The translations under genes were made by a program, and so were the position numbers. Below, in pieces: positions 1-6,078 of a stretch of DNA of 16,825 nt; within the stretch, counting starts at the first letter, position 1, and the number at the start of each line of letters is the position of its first letter. Below the pieces are notes generated by a model that searched no databases, was not told the DNA's origin, and worked only from the letters and a program-made list of their open reading frames with translations. The stretch comes from Rickettsiales bacterium (GTDB lineage: Bacteria > Pseudomonadota > Alphaproteobacteria > Rickettsiales > UBA3002), in the NCBI GenBank assembly GCA_002725445.1, contig PBPD01000022.1:1-16825 (forward strand), written 5' to 3'.

Positions 1-809
1 AGGCCATCATCGACGCGCGGCATAGCGCCAAACCAACGCTGAAAGCCGGGGCGCGCCTGATGCAACAACATCCCTAGCCCGTCCACTGTGTGGCAGCCTT
101 TTGCTTTGGCCGCCTTTAGCAAATCTGTTTCCAGCGGATTATAAACAATGTCTGACACCAACGCATTGGCCGACAAATGTGTGAGGTCTAACTCAAGCGG
201 CGCCTTGCCTTTCAACCCGAGCGAGGTGGTGTTAACCACCAGTGTGGCATCGACGAGCAAGCGTTCGCGTTCTTCCCATGGTGCTACAGTGATATTGCCT
301 AACCTGTCGGCGATAGATTGTGCCTTGCTTTCGGTACGGTTCACCAGTGTAATCTGCTTACATTGTGCGTCTTGCAATGCCACACTAATAGCGCGCGCGG
401 CACCGCCTGCACCCAGCACTACCGCATGTTTTAGATAATGTGAGAGTTTGGATGTGTGTTCTTTCAGATTTTCTATAAAGCCAAATGCATCGGTATTGTC
501 ACCATGAAGGCGCCCGTCTTTTAACACCGTCACCGTGTTGACCGCCCCAATGCGGTTTGCCTCACCACTTACTTCATCCATTTCAGCCAATGCAGCTTCT
601 TTATGGGGTACGGTAATGTTTACGCCTCGAAACCCCATCATAGGGAGGGTGCGAAGCACCCGACCGAGATTTTCTACACCTACCTGCAACGGTATATACG
701 CACCATCCATATCGTAATCTTGTAGCCAGTAATTATGTAGGCGCGGCGATAATGAATGCTGAATCGGATCACCGATCACACCAGCAATATATGCGGCCCC
801 GCTTATCAT
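1..809 (-). CDS. aroE: Shikimate dehydrogenase (NADP+), 3' end cut by window edge
   Basis: AroE reduces 3-dehydroshikimate to shikimate with NADPH in the cytoplasmic shikimate (aromatic amino acid) pathway. I translated the minus strand from ATG 809-807. The N-terminus carries the family signature GDPIQHSLSPRLHN (residues 13-26). NITVPHK (64-70) places the catalytic Lys at 70. IGAVNT (87-92) and GDNTDAFGF (103-111) follow, with the catalytic Asp at 107. The NADP-binding loop GAGGAARA lies at about 133-140, followed by an NRT motif that usually contacts the 2'-phosphate. About 269 residues are visible and the family is usually 270-285 long, so only a short C-terminal tail is missing. The ATG overlaps the ppsR stop (ATGA), indicating translational coupling behind ppsR. 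In Caulobacter a maf gene lies between these two; here there is none. The identification is firm; only the C-terminus is unseen. Confidence 0.95.
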   Translation of the reverse strand, partial: MISGAAYIAGVIGDPIQHSLSPRLHNYWLQDYDMDGAYIPLQVGVENLGRVLRTLPMMGFRGVNITVPHKEAALAEMDEVSGEANRIGAVNTVTVLKDGRLHGDNTDAFGFIENLKEHTSKLSHYLKHAVVLGAGGAARAISVALQDAQCKQITLVNRTESKAQSIADRLGNITVAPWEERERLLVDATLVVNTTSLGLKGKAPLELDLTHLSANALVSDIVYNPLETDLLKAAKAKGCHTVDGLGMLLHQARPGFQRWFGAMPRVDDG

Positions 810-1636
810 GCGCTTTCCTTACGGCGCAGTATTTGCTTTTGGCGGTACTGGATGATGAGCGCGGCGGTTTCCTCAATCGAGCGGCGGGTCACGTCGATCA
901 CCGGCCAATTATTGCTGCGGAATAATTTGCGCGCGGCGTTCATTTCTTTTTTCACCTCATCATTATCGACATAATTGGTATCGGCATTCTGATCGAGCGA
1001 TTCCAAGCGACTGCGGCGAATTTGAATCAGCCGTTCTTCGCCAATGCTTAACCCAACCACCAGTGGGTTTTTCAGGCTTTCCAGATTTTCTGGCAACGGA
1101 CAATTATAAACAAACGGCACATTGGCGGCCTTATATCCACGGTTAGCAAGGTATATACAGGTTGGTGATTTAGAAGTACGCGAGACACCTACTATAACAA
1201 TATCGGCCTCTTCCAGCTCCCAATGTGCCTGCCCATCATCGTGCGAAAGAGCGAAATTGATCGCTTCCATTTTGCTGAAATAATCTTCCGTCAGCCCGTG
1301 TTGGATACCAGGAGTCCCGGTGATTTCTTCCCCCAGGTAATTCGATAATTCACGAATCACTGGCCCCAATATAGGAATACACGGCACGCTGCGACTCAAA
1401 CATGCACGACGCAACATATAACGTAATTCTTTATCAACCAGCGTATACATGACCACGCCGGGATGCGAATCCAGCCCTTCGATCATTTTCTCCAGCTGGC
1501 CTTTGGTGCGTATCAGCGACCATATATGCTCGACTGGCTCTACTTCTTCGAATTGGGCAAGTGCCGCACGCGATACGCTACTGACAGTCTCGCCAGTGGA
1601 ATCAGACACTAAATGCAAATGAAATTCTTTACTCAT
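806..1636 (-). CDS. ppsR: Pyruvate,phosphate dikinase / PEP synthase regulatory protein (DUF299 kinase-pyrophosphorylase)
   Basis: This family is a bifunctional ADP-dependent kinase and phosphate-dependent pyrophosphorylase. It switches pyruvate,phosphate dikinase or PEP synthase off and on by modifying a Thr in the swivelling domain. Seen here: an N-terminal HLVSDSTGET motif, and the P-loop-like GVSRTSKSPT at about residues 150-159, both hallmarks of the family. Length is 276 residues from ATG 1636, close to the usual 270-280. A GTG at 1645 would add three residues (MAR). Neither start has a good Shine-Dalgarno, so the start is uncertain by three codons. This is the homologue of the gene named RP001/CC0001 that borders the origins of Rickettsia and Caulobacter, and it reads away from the gap holding the DnaA boxes. 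Whether the target here is PPDK or PEP synthase cannot be told from this window; PPDK is more usual in alphaproteobacteria. Confidence 0.93.
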   Translation of the reverse strand: MSKEFHLHLVSDSTGETVSSVSRAALAQFEEVEPVEHIWSLIRTKGQLEKMIEGLDSHPGVVMYTLVDKELRYMLRRACLSRSVPCIPILGPVIRELSNYLGEEITGTPGIQHGLTEDYFSKMEAINFALSHDDGQAHWELEEADIVIVGVSRTSKSPTCIYLANRGYKAANVPFVYNCPLPENLESLKNPLVVGLSIGEERLIQIRRSRLESLDQNADTNYVDNDEVKKEMNAARKLFRSNNWPVIDVTRRSIEETAALIIQYRQKQILRRKESA

Positions 1637-1656
1637 GCGCGCCACTTTAGCAAAGC

Positions 1657-1665
1657 TGTGTATAA
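1657..1665 (-). promoter_or_regulatory. DnaA box, perfect match
   Basis: TGTGTATAA on the plus strand reads TTATACACA on the minus strand, a perfect match to TTATNCACA. It lies 20 nt upstream of the ppsR ATG (11 nt upstream of the alternative GTG), so DnaA bound here could also affect ppsR expression. Confidence 0.75.
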
Positions 1666-1749
1666 TGGCGAGGATAAACTTGCAGACAGAATTGGGTATA
1701 AGTCGAATCGGCGAGTTATGCCTCTATCCGCTGCACAACACTGACGTCA

Positions 1750-1758
1750 TTATACACA
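1750..1758 (+). promoter_or_regulatory. DnaA box, perfect match
   Basis: TTATACACA on the plus strand is a perfect match to TTATNCACA and identical to the box at 1657-1665 in the opposite orientation. It directly follows the 8-bp palindrome TGACGTCA (1742-1749). Confidence 0.75.
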
Positions 1759-1864
1759 TGGGAATAGTTTTTGAGGCTTTTATCCTCAGGCTTCGGCAAA
1801 GGATTTTATACCGTCTTTTCCGCGTGAACTAATTTCTTTTCAATTCCTAATAGTCTATAGCGTG

Positions 1865-1915
1865 TCATACACATCTTAATGCACGGCTAAATGCGTACAT
1901 GGCTGATGTGGACAA
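1865..1915. promoter_or_regulatory. Weaker DnaA boxes flanking a CtrA-like site
   Basis: TCATACACA (1865-1873, plus) and TTGTCCACA (1907-1915, minus) each differ from TTATNCACA at one position. Between them TTAA-N7-CTAA (1876-1890) differs from the CtrA consensus TTAA-N7-TTAA at one base. In Caulobacter CtrA binds the origin and represses initiation. Whether this organism uses CtrA in that way is inference from motif and position. Confidence 0.45.
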
Positions 1916-1959
1916 CAAGAGAATAAAGTGAGGATGATTGCGAATCCCCAGTTTTCCCG

Positions 1960-2009
1960 CTACTACTACATCTACATCTTATTTAATAAATAATATTATA
2001 TTAGTATTA
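1960..2009 (+). other. DnaA-trio-like triplet run and AT-rich putative unwinding element
   Basis: From 1960 the sequence reads CTA CTA CTA CAT CTA CAT CTT, preceded by CCCG (1956-1959). It runs into a tract of about 32 nt at 1978-2009 with only two G or C bases. The order GC-rich step, repeated CTA-type triplets, AT-rich DNA resembles the basal unwinding system described for bacterial origins (DnaA box, GC spacer, DnaA-trios, AT-rich region). The only box-like 9-mer directly before the triplets is poor (1942-1950, 6 of 9), so the match to the model is incomplete. Confidence 0.5.
1971..1999 (+). promoter_or_regulatory. Possible hemE promoter inside the putative origin
   Basis: TCTACA (1971-1976; 4 of 6 to the -35 consensus), a 17-nt spacer, and TATTAT (1994-1999; 5 of 6 to the -10) would start RNA at about 2006, leaving AGGG (2009-2012) as Shine-Dalgarno for the GTG at 2019. 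AT-rich DNA yields such matches easily, so this is tentative. In Caulobacter hemE promoters do lie inside the origin. Confidence 0.3.
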
Positions 2010-2018
2010 GGGTATCCC

Positions 2019-3062
2019 GTGACGCTATTAATCGACACATTGTTAGGCAATCAAAAAGCGAAAGTACCTTTTTGGTTCATGAGGCAAGCAGGACGTTATT
2101 TGCCTGAATATAAAGCCACTCGCTCAGACGCAGGGTCATTTCTGGATCTATGCTATAATCCCGAACTGGCAACGGAAGTTACCTTACAGCCTTTGCGTCG
2201 CTTTGGCATGAGTGCGGCTATTTTGTTTTCAGATATTCTGGTAATTCCTCATGCGATGGGGCGTGATCTGCGTTTCCAAACCGGTGAAGGTCCTATGATG
2301 AGTCCGTTGCAAACGGAAGAGATAGATCAGCTATCAAGCAATGGGGTGACAGCGTTTTTATCACCTGTCTATGAGGCAGTGCGGTCTATTCGCAACGCAT
2401 TAGACGAAGACACTCCTTTGATAGGGTTTTCAGGTGCGCCGTGGACATTGGCCTGTTACATGGTGGATGGTAAGGGCGTGAAAGAATTTCCCGCTACCCG
2501 TCACATGGCCTACAGTGCGCCAGCTAAATTTGAAAAATTGATTAGTATTCTTACCGATGCGGTGATCGATCATCTTTCAGCGCAGATCGAAGCGGGTGCA
2601 CAAGTAGTCAAGCTGTTCGATAGCTGGGCAGGCCTGCTGCCTGAAAAAGAGTTTTACCATTGGGTGATTACGCCGGCGGAAATTATCGTCAGCACGTTGA
2701 AAGAACGTTACCCGCATGTGCCAGTGATTGCGTTTCCAAAGGGTGCGGGATTGCTATATAAACATTATGCCGAGGCGGTTGGCAGCGATGGTATTGCAAT
2801 CGACATGAATGTGCCTATTGCCTGGGCAGCAGAGCATTTGAGTCCGCATGCAGTGGTGCAGGGCAATTTAGATAATCGCTTGTTGGTGGCAGATGGTGCG
2901 CGTACGGTGGCACAGGCAGAAGAAATATTACAAAGCTTTAATGATCTGCCATTTGTGTTTAACCTTGGTCACGGTATGCTCCCCGAAACTCCGATTAGCA
3001 ATGTAGAACAACTGGTACAGACGATTAAGGTACATAATGAACGTCATCTCACCGAAACGTAA
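2019..3062 (+). CDS. hemE: Uroporphyrinogen decarboxylase
   Basis: HemE removes four acetate carboxyls from uroporphyrinogen III to give coproporphyrinogen III in the cytoplasm (heme pathway). From GTG 2019 the protein is 347 residues, matching the family's usual 340-355. It shows FMRQAGRYLPEY (20-31, the substrate-binding Arg signature), FSDILV with Asp72, GFSGAPWTLACYM, and near the end LGHGMLPETP with His318. I chose GTG 2019 because AGGG sits 6 nt upstream. The longer frame from TTG 1938 would add 27 residues translated from the origin triplet/AT-rich tract, which do not resemble the family. The 3' end overlaps hemH by 26 nt, so the two are surely co-transcribed. The gene reads away from the putative origin. 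Confidence 0.96.
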   Translation: MTLLIDTLLGNQKAKVPFWFMRQAGRYLPEYKATRSDAGSFLDLCYNPELATEVTLQPLRRFGMSAAILFSDILVIPHAMGRDLRFQTGEGPMMSPLQTEEIDQLSSNGVTAFLSPVYEAVRSIRNALDEDTPLIGFSGAPWTLACYMVDGKGVKEFPATRHMAYSAPAKFEKLISILTDAVIDHLSAQIEAGAQVVKLFDSWAGLLPEKEFYHWVITPAEIIVSTLKERYPHVPVIAFPKGAGLLYKHYAEAVGSDGIAIDMNVPIAWAAEHLSPHAVVQGNLDNRLLVADGARTVAQAEEILQSFNDLPFVFNLGHGMLPETPISNVEQLVQTIKVHNERHLTET

Positions 3063-4107
3063 AACGGCGATTGTATTATTCAATTTGGGCGGGCCGGATG
3101 CACCGGAATCCGTAGAGCCGTTTTTGTATAATCTGTTCGATGATCCTGCCATTATTGGTGCGCCGTGGCTGGTGCGTAAAATGCTGGCGCGTTTTATTTC
3201 CAAGAAGCGTGGTCCTATTGCGCGGGAAATTTACAGCCATATGGGCGGGAAATCTCCCATTGTTGAAAATACGATTGCGCAAAGTGCTGCACTCAAAGCA
3301 CAGCTGGAGCCGCATGGTGAGGTGGAGGTGTTTTTCTCCATGCGTTATTGGCATCCGATGAGCCCGGAAGTGGTAGCGCAGGTTAAGGCGTATGAGCCGG
3401 ATCACATTATTTTGTTGCCGCTTTACCCGCAATTTTCGACCACGACCAGCGGTTCTTCGTTGAAAAACTGGCATGAAGAAGCAGAACGTCAAGGGTTGAA
3501 CGCGCCTACCTCTTCGATTTGTTGTTATCCGACCCACAAAGATTTTGTGCAATCACAGGCGGTAGAAATTCGCTCGGTACTAACGAAGTTAGAAGCTGAA
3601 AAACCGTATCGTATTTTATTTTCAGCGCATGGTTTGCCCGAAAAAATTATCAAAAAGGGTGACCCCTATCAATGGCAGGTAGAGGAAACGACCAAGGCAG
3701 TGGTCAAGGAATTGGCGATTAAAGATCTGGATTATATGAATTGTTACCAGAGCCGTGTAGGGCCACTGAAATGGATCGGCCCGTCTACCGAAGATGAGAT
3801 TATGCGCGCCGGCGCAGAGGACAAAGCGATCATTCTGGTGCCTATCGCTTTCGTATCTGAGCATTCGGAAACATTGGTTGAACTGGATATTGAGTATAAG
3901 GAACTGGCCGATGAACATCATGTGCCAGCCTATCACCGCGTGCCAACAGTGGCCGTGAATGAGCATTTCATCAAAGCATTGGCCGATAGTTGTTTACAGA
4001 TCGAGGCAAAAGATAAATTATGTGCGCATGTACCCAGTGGCATGTGTCCCGCCAAATTTGGTGAATGCCCGAAACGTTTGCATAGCAACCAACAGAAAGC
4101 AGCCTGA
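3037..4107 (+). CDS. hemH: Ferrochelatase with a four-cysteine C-terminal tail
   Basis: HemH inserts Fe2+ into protoporphyrin IX to make protoheme. The ATG has AAGG 6 nt upstream and lies inside the 3' end of hemE. Family motifs: LFNLGGPD (14-21), LLPLYPQFSTTTSG (about 125-138), FSAHGLP with the catalytic His198, and FVSEHSETLVELDIEY (272-287) with the conserved acidic Glu278. Length is 356 residues. The last 40 residues hold Cys319, Cys329, Cys337 and Cys344. A C-terminal [2Fe-2S] cluster is known in some bacterial ferrochelatases, including that of Caulobacter, and these four Cys are the obvious ligands; that assignment is inference. The hemJ start overlaps the stop by one base. Confidence 0.96.
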   Translation: MNVISPKRKTAIVLFNLGGPDAPESVEPFLYNLFDDPAIIGAPWLVRKMLARFISKKRGPIAREIYSHMGGKSPIVENTIAQSAALKAQLEPHGEVEVFFSMRYWHPMSPEVVAQVKAYEPDHIILLPLYPQFSTTTSGSSLKNWHEEAERQGLNAPTSSICCYPTHKDFVQSQAVEIRSVLTKLEAEKPYRILFSAHGLPEKIIKKGDPYQWQVEETTKAVVKELAIKDLDYMNCYQSRVGPLKWIGPSTEDEIMRAGAEDKAIILVPIAFVSEHSETLVELDIEYKELADEHHVPAYHRVPTVAVNEHFIKALADSCLQIEAKDKLCAHVPSGMCPAKFGECPKRLHSNQQKAA

Positions 4108-4538
4108 TGTTCAGCACCTATCTGGTTCTTAAATCATTGCACTTGATCTCACTTATTGCGTGGATGGCGGGTATGCTCTATTTGCCGCGTCTGTATGTTT
4201 ATCACACGCAGGTTGAAGCGGGCTCGGAAACTTCGCAATGGCTGAAAATTATGGAGCGCCGGTTGCTGCGTTACATCATGAATCCGGCTATGATTGCGAC
4301 TTGGGTGTTTGGCGTGTGGCTAATGATCGAGATTAATGCGCTGCAACAAGGCTGGATGCATGGTAAATTGTTGCTGGTGGTGTTGATGAGTGGCGTGCAT
4401 GGTATGCTTTCGGCGCAGCGTCGTAAATTCGAAGCCGATGAAAATACCAAATCCACGCGTTATTTCCGAATTCTCAACGAAGTACCGACTGTGCTGATGA
4501 TTGCTATTATCTTTTTGGTGGTCATCAAACCGTTCTAA
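4107..4538 (+). CDS. hemJ: Protoporphyrinogen IX oxidase, HemJ type (UPF0093 membrane protein)
   Basis: HemJ oxidises protoporphyrinogen IX to protoporphyrin IX in the inner membrane, the step just before HemH. The 143-residue protein has about four hydrophobic segments (roughly 5-30, 57-77, 85-104, 123-141). It keeps the conserved His12 in KSLHLISLIAWMAGMLYLPR and Lys87 in WMHGKLLL, the likely equivalents of the essential His and Lys of cyanobacterial HemJ. The ATG overlaps the hemH stop (TGATG), a coupled arrangement. No hemG or hemY is seen in the window, so this is probably the organism's oxidase. Confidence 0.92.
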   Translation: MFSTYLVLKSLHLISLIAWMAGMLYLPRLYVYHTQVEAGSETSQWLKIMERRLLRYIMNPAMIATWVFGVWLMIEINALQQGWMHGKLLLVVLMSGVHGMLSAQRRKFEADENTKSTRYFRILNEVPTVLMIAIIFLVVIKPF

Positions 4539-4553
4539 GCAGACACATAGTTG

Positions 4554-4572
4554 CTATTTAGCCACTAAATAG
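4554..4572 (+). other. AT-rich hairpin after hemJ
   Basis: A perfect 8-bp inverted repeat, CTATTTAG / CTAAATAG, is separated by only three bases (CCA) and starts 16 nt after the hemJ stop. It is AT-rich and is not followed by a T-run, so it is not a classic intrinsic terminator. It could protect the hem mRNA 3' end or be a protein-binding dyad. Confidence 0.4.
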
Positions 4573-4604
4573 ACTGCTTTGATGACGGGTTAGTAGGAAA
4601 CTGC

Positions 4605-4634
4605 TTGACGAAAAAGGAAAAACTCTGATATAGA
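4605..4634 (+). promoter_or_regulatory. Probable rho promoter
   Basis: TTGACG (4605-4610; 5 of 6 to the -35 consensus), an 18-nt spacer, then TATAGA (4629-4634; 4 of 6) would start a transcript about 100 nt before the rho ATG. The 6-bp dyad TGATAT...ATATCA (4626-4646) overlaps the -10. Confidence 0.45.
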
Positions 4635-4649
4635 TGCTTCATATCAACG

Positions 4650-4717
4650 GCTCAGCAACTGAGCGCGATTTATCATATTACAACCCCCCTCGGCTATATT
4701 ATCCCCCTTTTAAAACC
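4650..4717 (+). promoter_or_regulatory. rho leader: hairpin followed by C-rich, rut-like tracts
   Basis: GCTCAG-CAA-CTGAGC (4650-4664) is a perfect 6-bp stem with a 3-nt loop. After it come the C-rich, G-poor stretches CAACCCCCCTC (4681-4691) and ATCCCCCTTTT (4701-4711). Rho binds unstructured C-rich RNA, and E. coli rho is autoregulated by Rho-dependent termination in its leader. Autoregulation here is inference from this composition and position. Confidence 0.4.
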
Positions 4718-4739
4718 AGAATAATTGGTGAAAACTTCC

Positions 4740-5996
4740 ATGAGATTACAAGAATTAAAACAGAAAAAACCTGATGAATTACTGAAACTTGCTGAAGAGC
4801 ACGAGATTGAAAATGCAAGCTCCATGCTCAAGCAGGAAATGATCTTTGCAATCCTGAAAGCGTTTGCTGAAAAAGATCAGGAGATTATTGGCGAGGGTGT
4901 TATTGAAGTATTGCCCGATGGGTTTGGCTTCCTGCGTTCGCCGGAAGCAAACTATCTGGCTGGCCCTGATGATATTTATGTATCACCAAGCCAGATCCGT
5001 CGCTTCGGATTGCGTACCGGTGATACGGTAGAAGGTGAAGTGCGCGGGCCAAAAGATAATGAGCGCTATTTCGCACTGCTGAAAGTAACCAGCATCAACT
5101 ATGAAGAGCCTAGCCGCAGTAAGCACAAGGTTGCCTTTGATAATTTGACCCCGCTTTATCCGGATGCACGCCTGAAAATGGAAAAGGCTGATCCGACGGG
5201 TAAGGATTTGAGTGACCGCGTGATTGACCTTGTGGTGCCGCAGGGTAAAGGACAGCGTACGCTGGTGGTAGCACCGCCTCGTACTGGTAAAACCGTAATG
5301 CTGCAGAATATTGCGCATTCGATTACGGCGAATCATCCCGAAGCTTATTTGATTGTATTGCTGATTGATGAGCGTCCCGAGGAAGTGACCGACATGGCGC
5401 GTTCGGTAAAAGGCGAAGTTGTCAGCTCGACATTTGATGAGCCTGCAAGCCGCCATGTGCAATTAGCCGAAATGGTGATTGAAAAAGCCAAACGTCTGGT
5501 GGAGCACAAGCACGATGTGGTGATTCTGCTGGATTCTATCACTCGTCTGGCACGTGCCTACAACACCGTAGTGCCTTCTTCTGGTAAGGTATTGACAGGT
5601 GGTGTGGATGCGAATGCTCTGCAACGTCCAAAACGTTTCTTTGGTGCAGCGCGTAACATCGAAGAAGGTGGATCGCTCAGCATTATCTCGACTGCCCTGA
5701 TTGAAACGGGTAGCCGCATGGATGAAGTGATCTTTGAGGAATTCAAAGGTACGGGTAACTCGGAAATCATTCTGGACCGTAAACTGGCTGACAAGCGTGT
5801 CTATCCTGCCATCGACATTACCCGTTCGGGTACACGTAAGGAAGATCTGCTTTATAGTCAGGAAGATATGTCTAAGGTATGGGTATTGCGTAAGATTCTG
5901 AATCCAATGGGCACCATGGATGCGATGGAGTTCCTGTTGGCGAAGATGAAAGATACCAAAACCAACGATGAATTCTTCGAACGGATGAATTCCTAG
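4740..5996 (+). CDS. rho: Transcription termination factor Rho
   Basis: Rho is a hexameric RNA-dependent ATPase and helicase that ends transcription at C-rich sites. From ATG 4740 it has 418 residues (E. coli: 419), with GGTG about 8 nt upstream. A frame from TTG 4725 would add five residues without a good ribosome site. The N-terminal helical part (LQELKQKKPDELLKLAEE) leads into the RNA-binding fold with DGFGFLR (about 60-66). Walker A PPRTGKT lies at 179-185 with Lys184, and Walker B DVVILLDS with Asp265; both match E. coli Rho numbering and support this start. The Q-loop and R-loop region (SSGKVLTGGVDANALQ, then FKGTGN) is intact. It follows the hem genes as in other alphaproteobacteria but has its own leader and promoter candidate. 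Confidence 0.97.
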   Translation: MRLQELKQKKPDELLKLAEEHEIENASSMLKQEMIFAILKAFAEKDQEIIGEGVIEVLPDGFGFLRSPEANYLAGPDDIYVSPSQIRRFGLRTGDTVEGEVRGPKDNERYFALLKVTSINYEEPSRSKHKVAFDNLTPLYPDARLKMEKADPTGKDLSDRVIDLVVPQGKGQRTLVVAPPRTGKTVMLQNIAHSITANHPEAYLIVLLIDERPEEVTDMARSVKGEVVSSTFDEPASRHVQLAEMVIEKAKRLVEHKHDVVILLDSITRLARAYNTVVPSSGKVLTGGVDANALQRPKRFFGAARNIEEGGSLSIISTALIETGSRMDEVIFEEFKGTGNSEIILDRKLADKRVYPAIDITRSGTRKEDLLYSQEDMSKVWVLRKILNPMGTMDAMEFLLAKMKDTKTNDEFFERMNS

Positions 5997-6078
5997 GCCG
6001 GGAAAATACGCCTGAGCACTTGCTATCTTCGCTGTGATGGGTTAAACCGTCCACAAGAATTCCACAGGGAGAATACAG

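Larger units (their letters stand above)
1637..2018. other. Putative chromosomal replication origin (oriC) between ppsR and hemE
   Basis: This 382-nt gap has no convincing gene and is dense in origin-type signals. Seen directly against TTATNCACA: perfect DnaA boxes at 1657-1665 (minus) and 1750-1758 (plus). One-mismatch boxes lie at 1693-1701 (minus, TTATACCCA), 1780-1788 (plus, TTATCCTCA), 1865-1873 (plus, TCATACACA) and 1907-1915 (minus, TTGTCCACA). GANTC sites (the CcrM methylation motif) lie at 1705-1709 and 1942-1946. A CtrA-like site is at 1876-1890. Triplet repeats at 1960-1980 lead into an AT-rich tract at 1978-2009. Established knowledge: in Caulobacter and Rickettsia the origin lies between hemE and this ppsR-type gene. 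Flanking genes diverge from the gap. The inference that this is oriC is strong but needs genome-wide GC skew or marker frequency to prove. Confidence 0.8.

Noticed and set aside
1772..1788. TGAGG/CCTCA hairpin as a terminator
   Set aside because: Only 5 bp with a 7-nt loop and no T-run; the right arm is part of a near-match DnaA box.
1635..1832. 65-codon plus-strand frame in the putative origin
   Set aside because: No ribosome site or family resemblance, and it covers several DnaA boxes; better explained as non-coding.
6020..6048. Promoter before mdh (TTGCTA, 17 nt, TAAACC)
   Set aside because: The -10 matches at only three positions; too weak to list.
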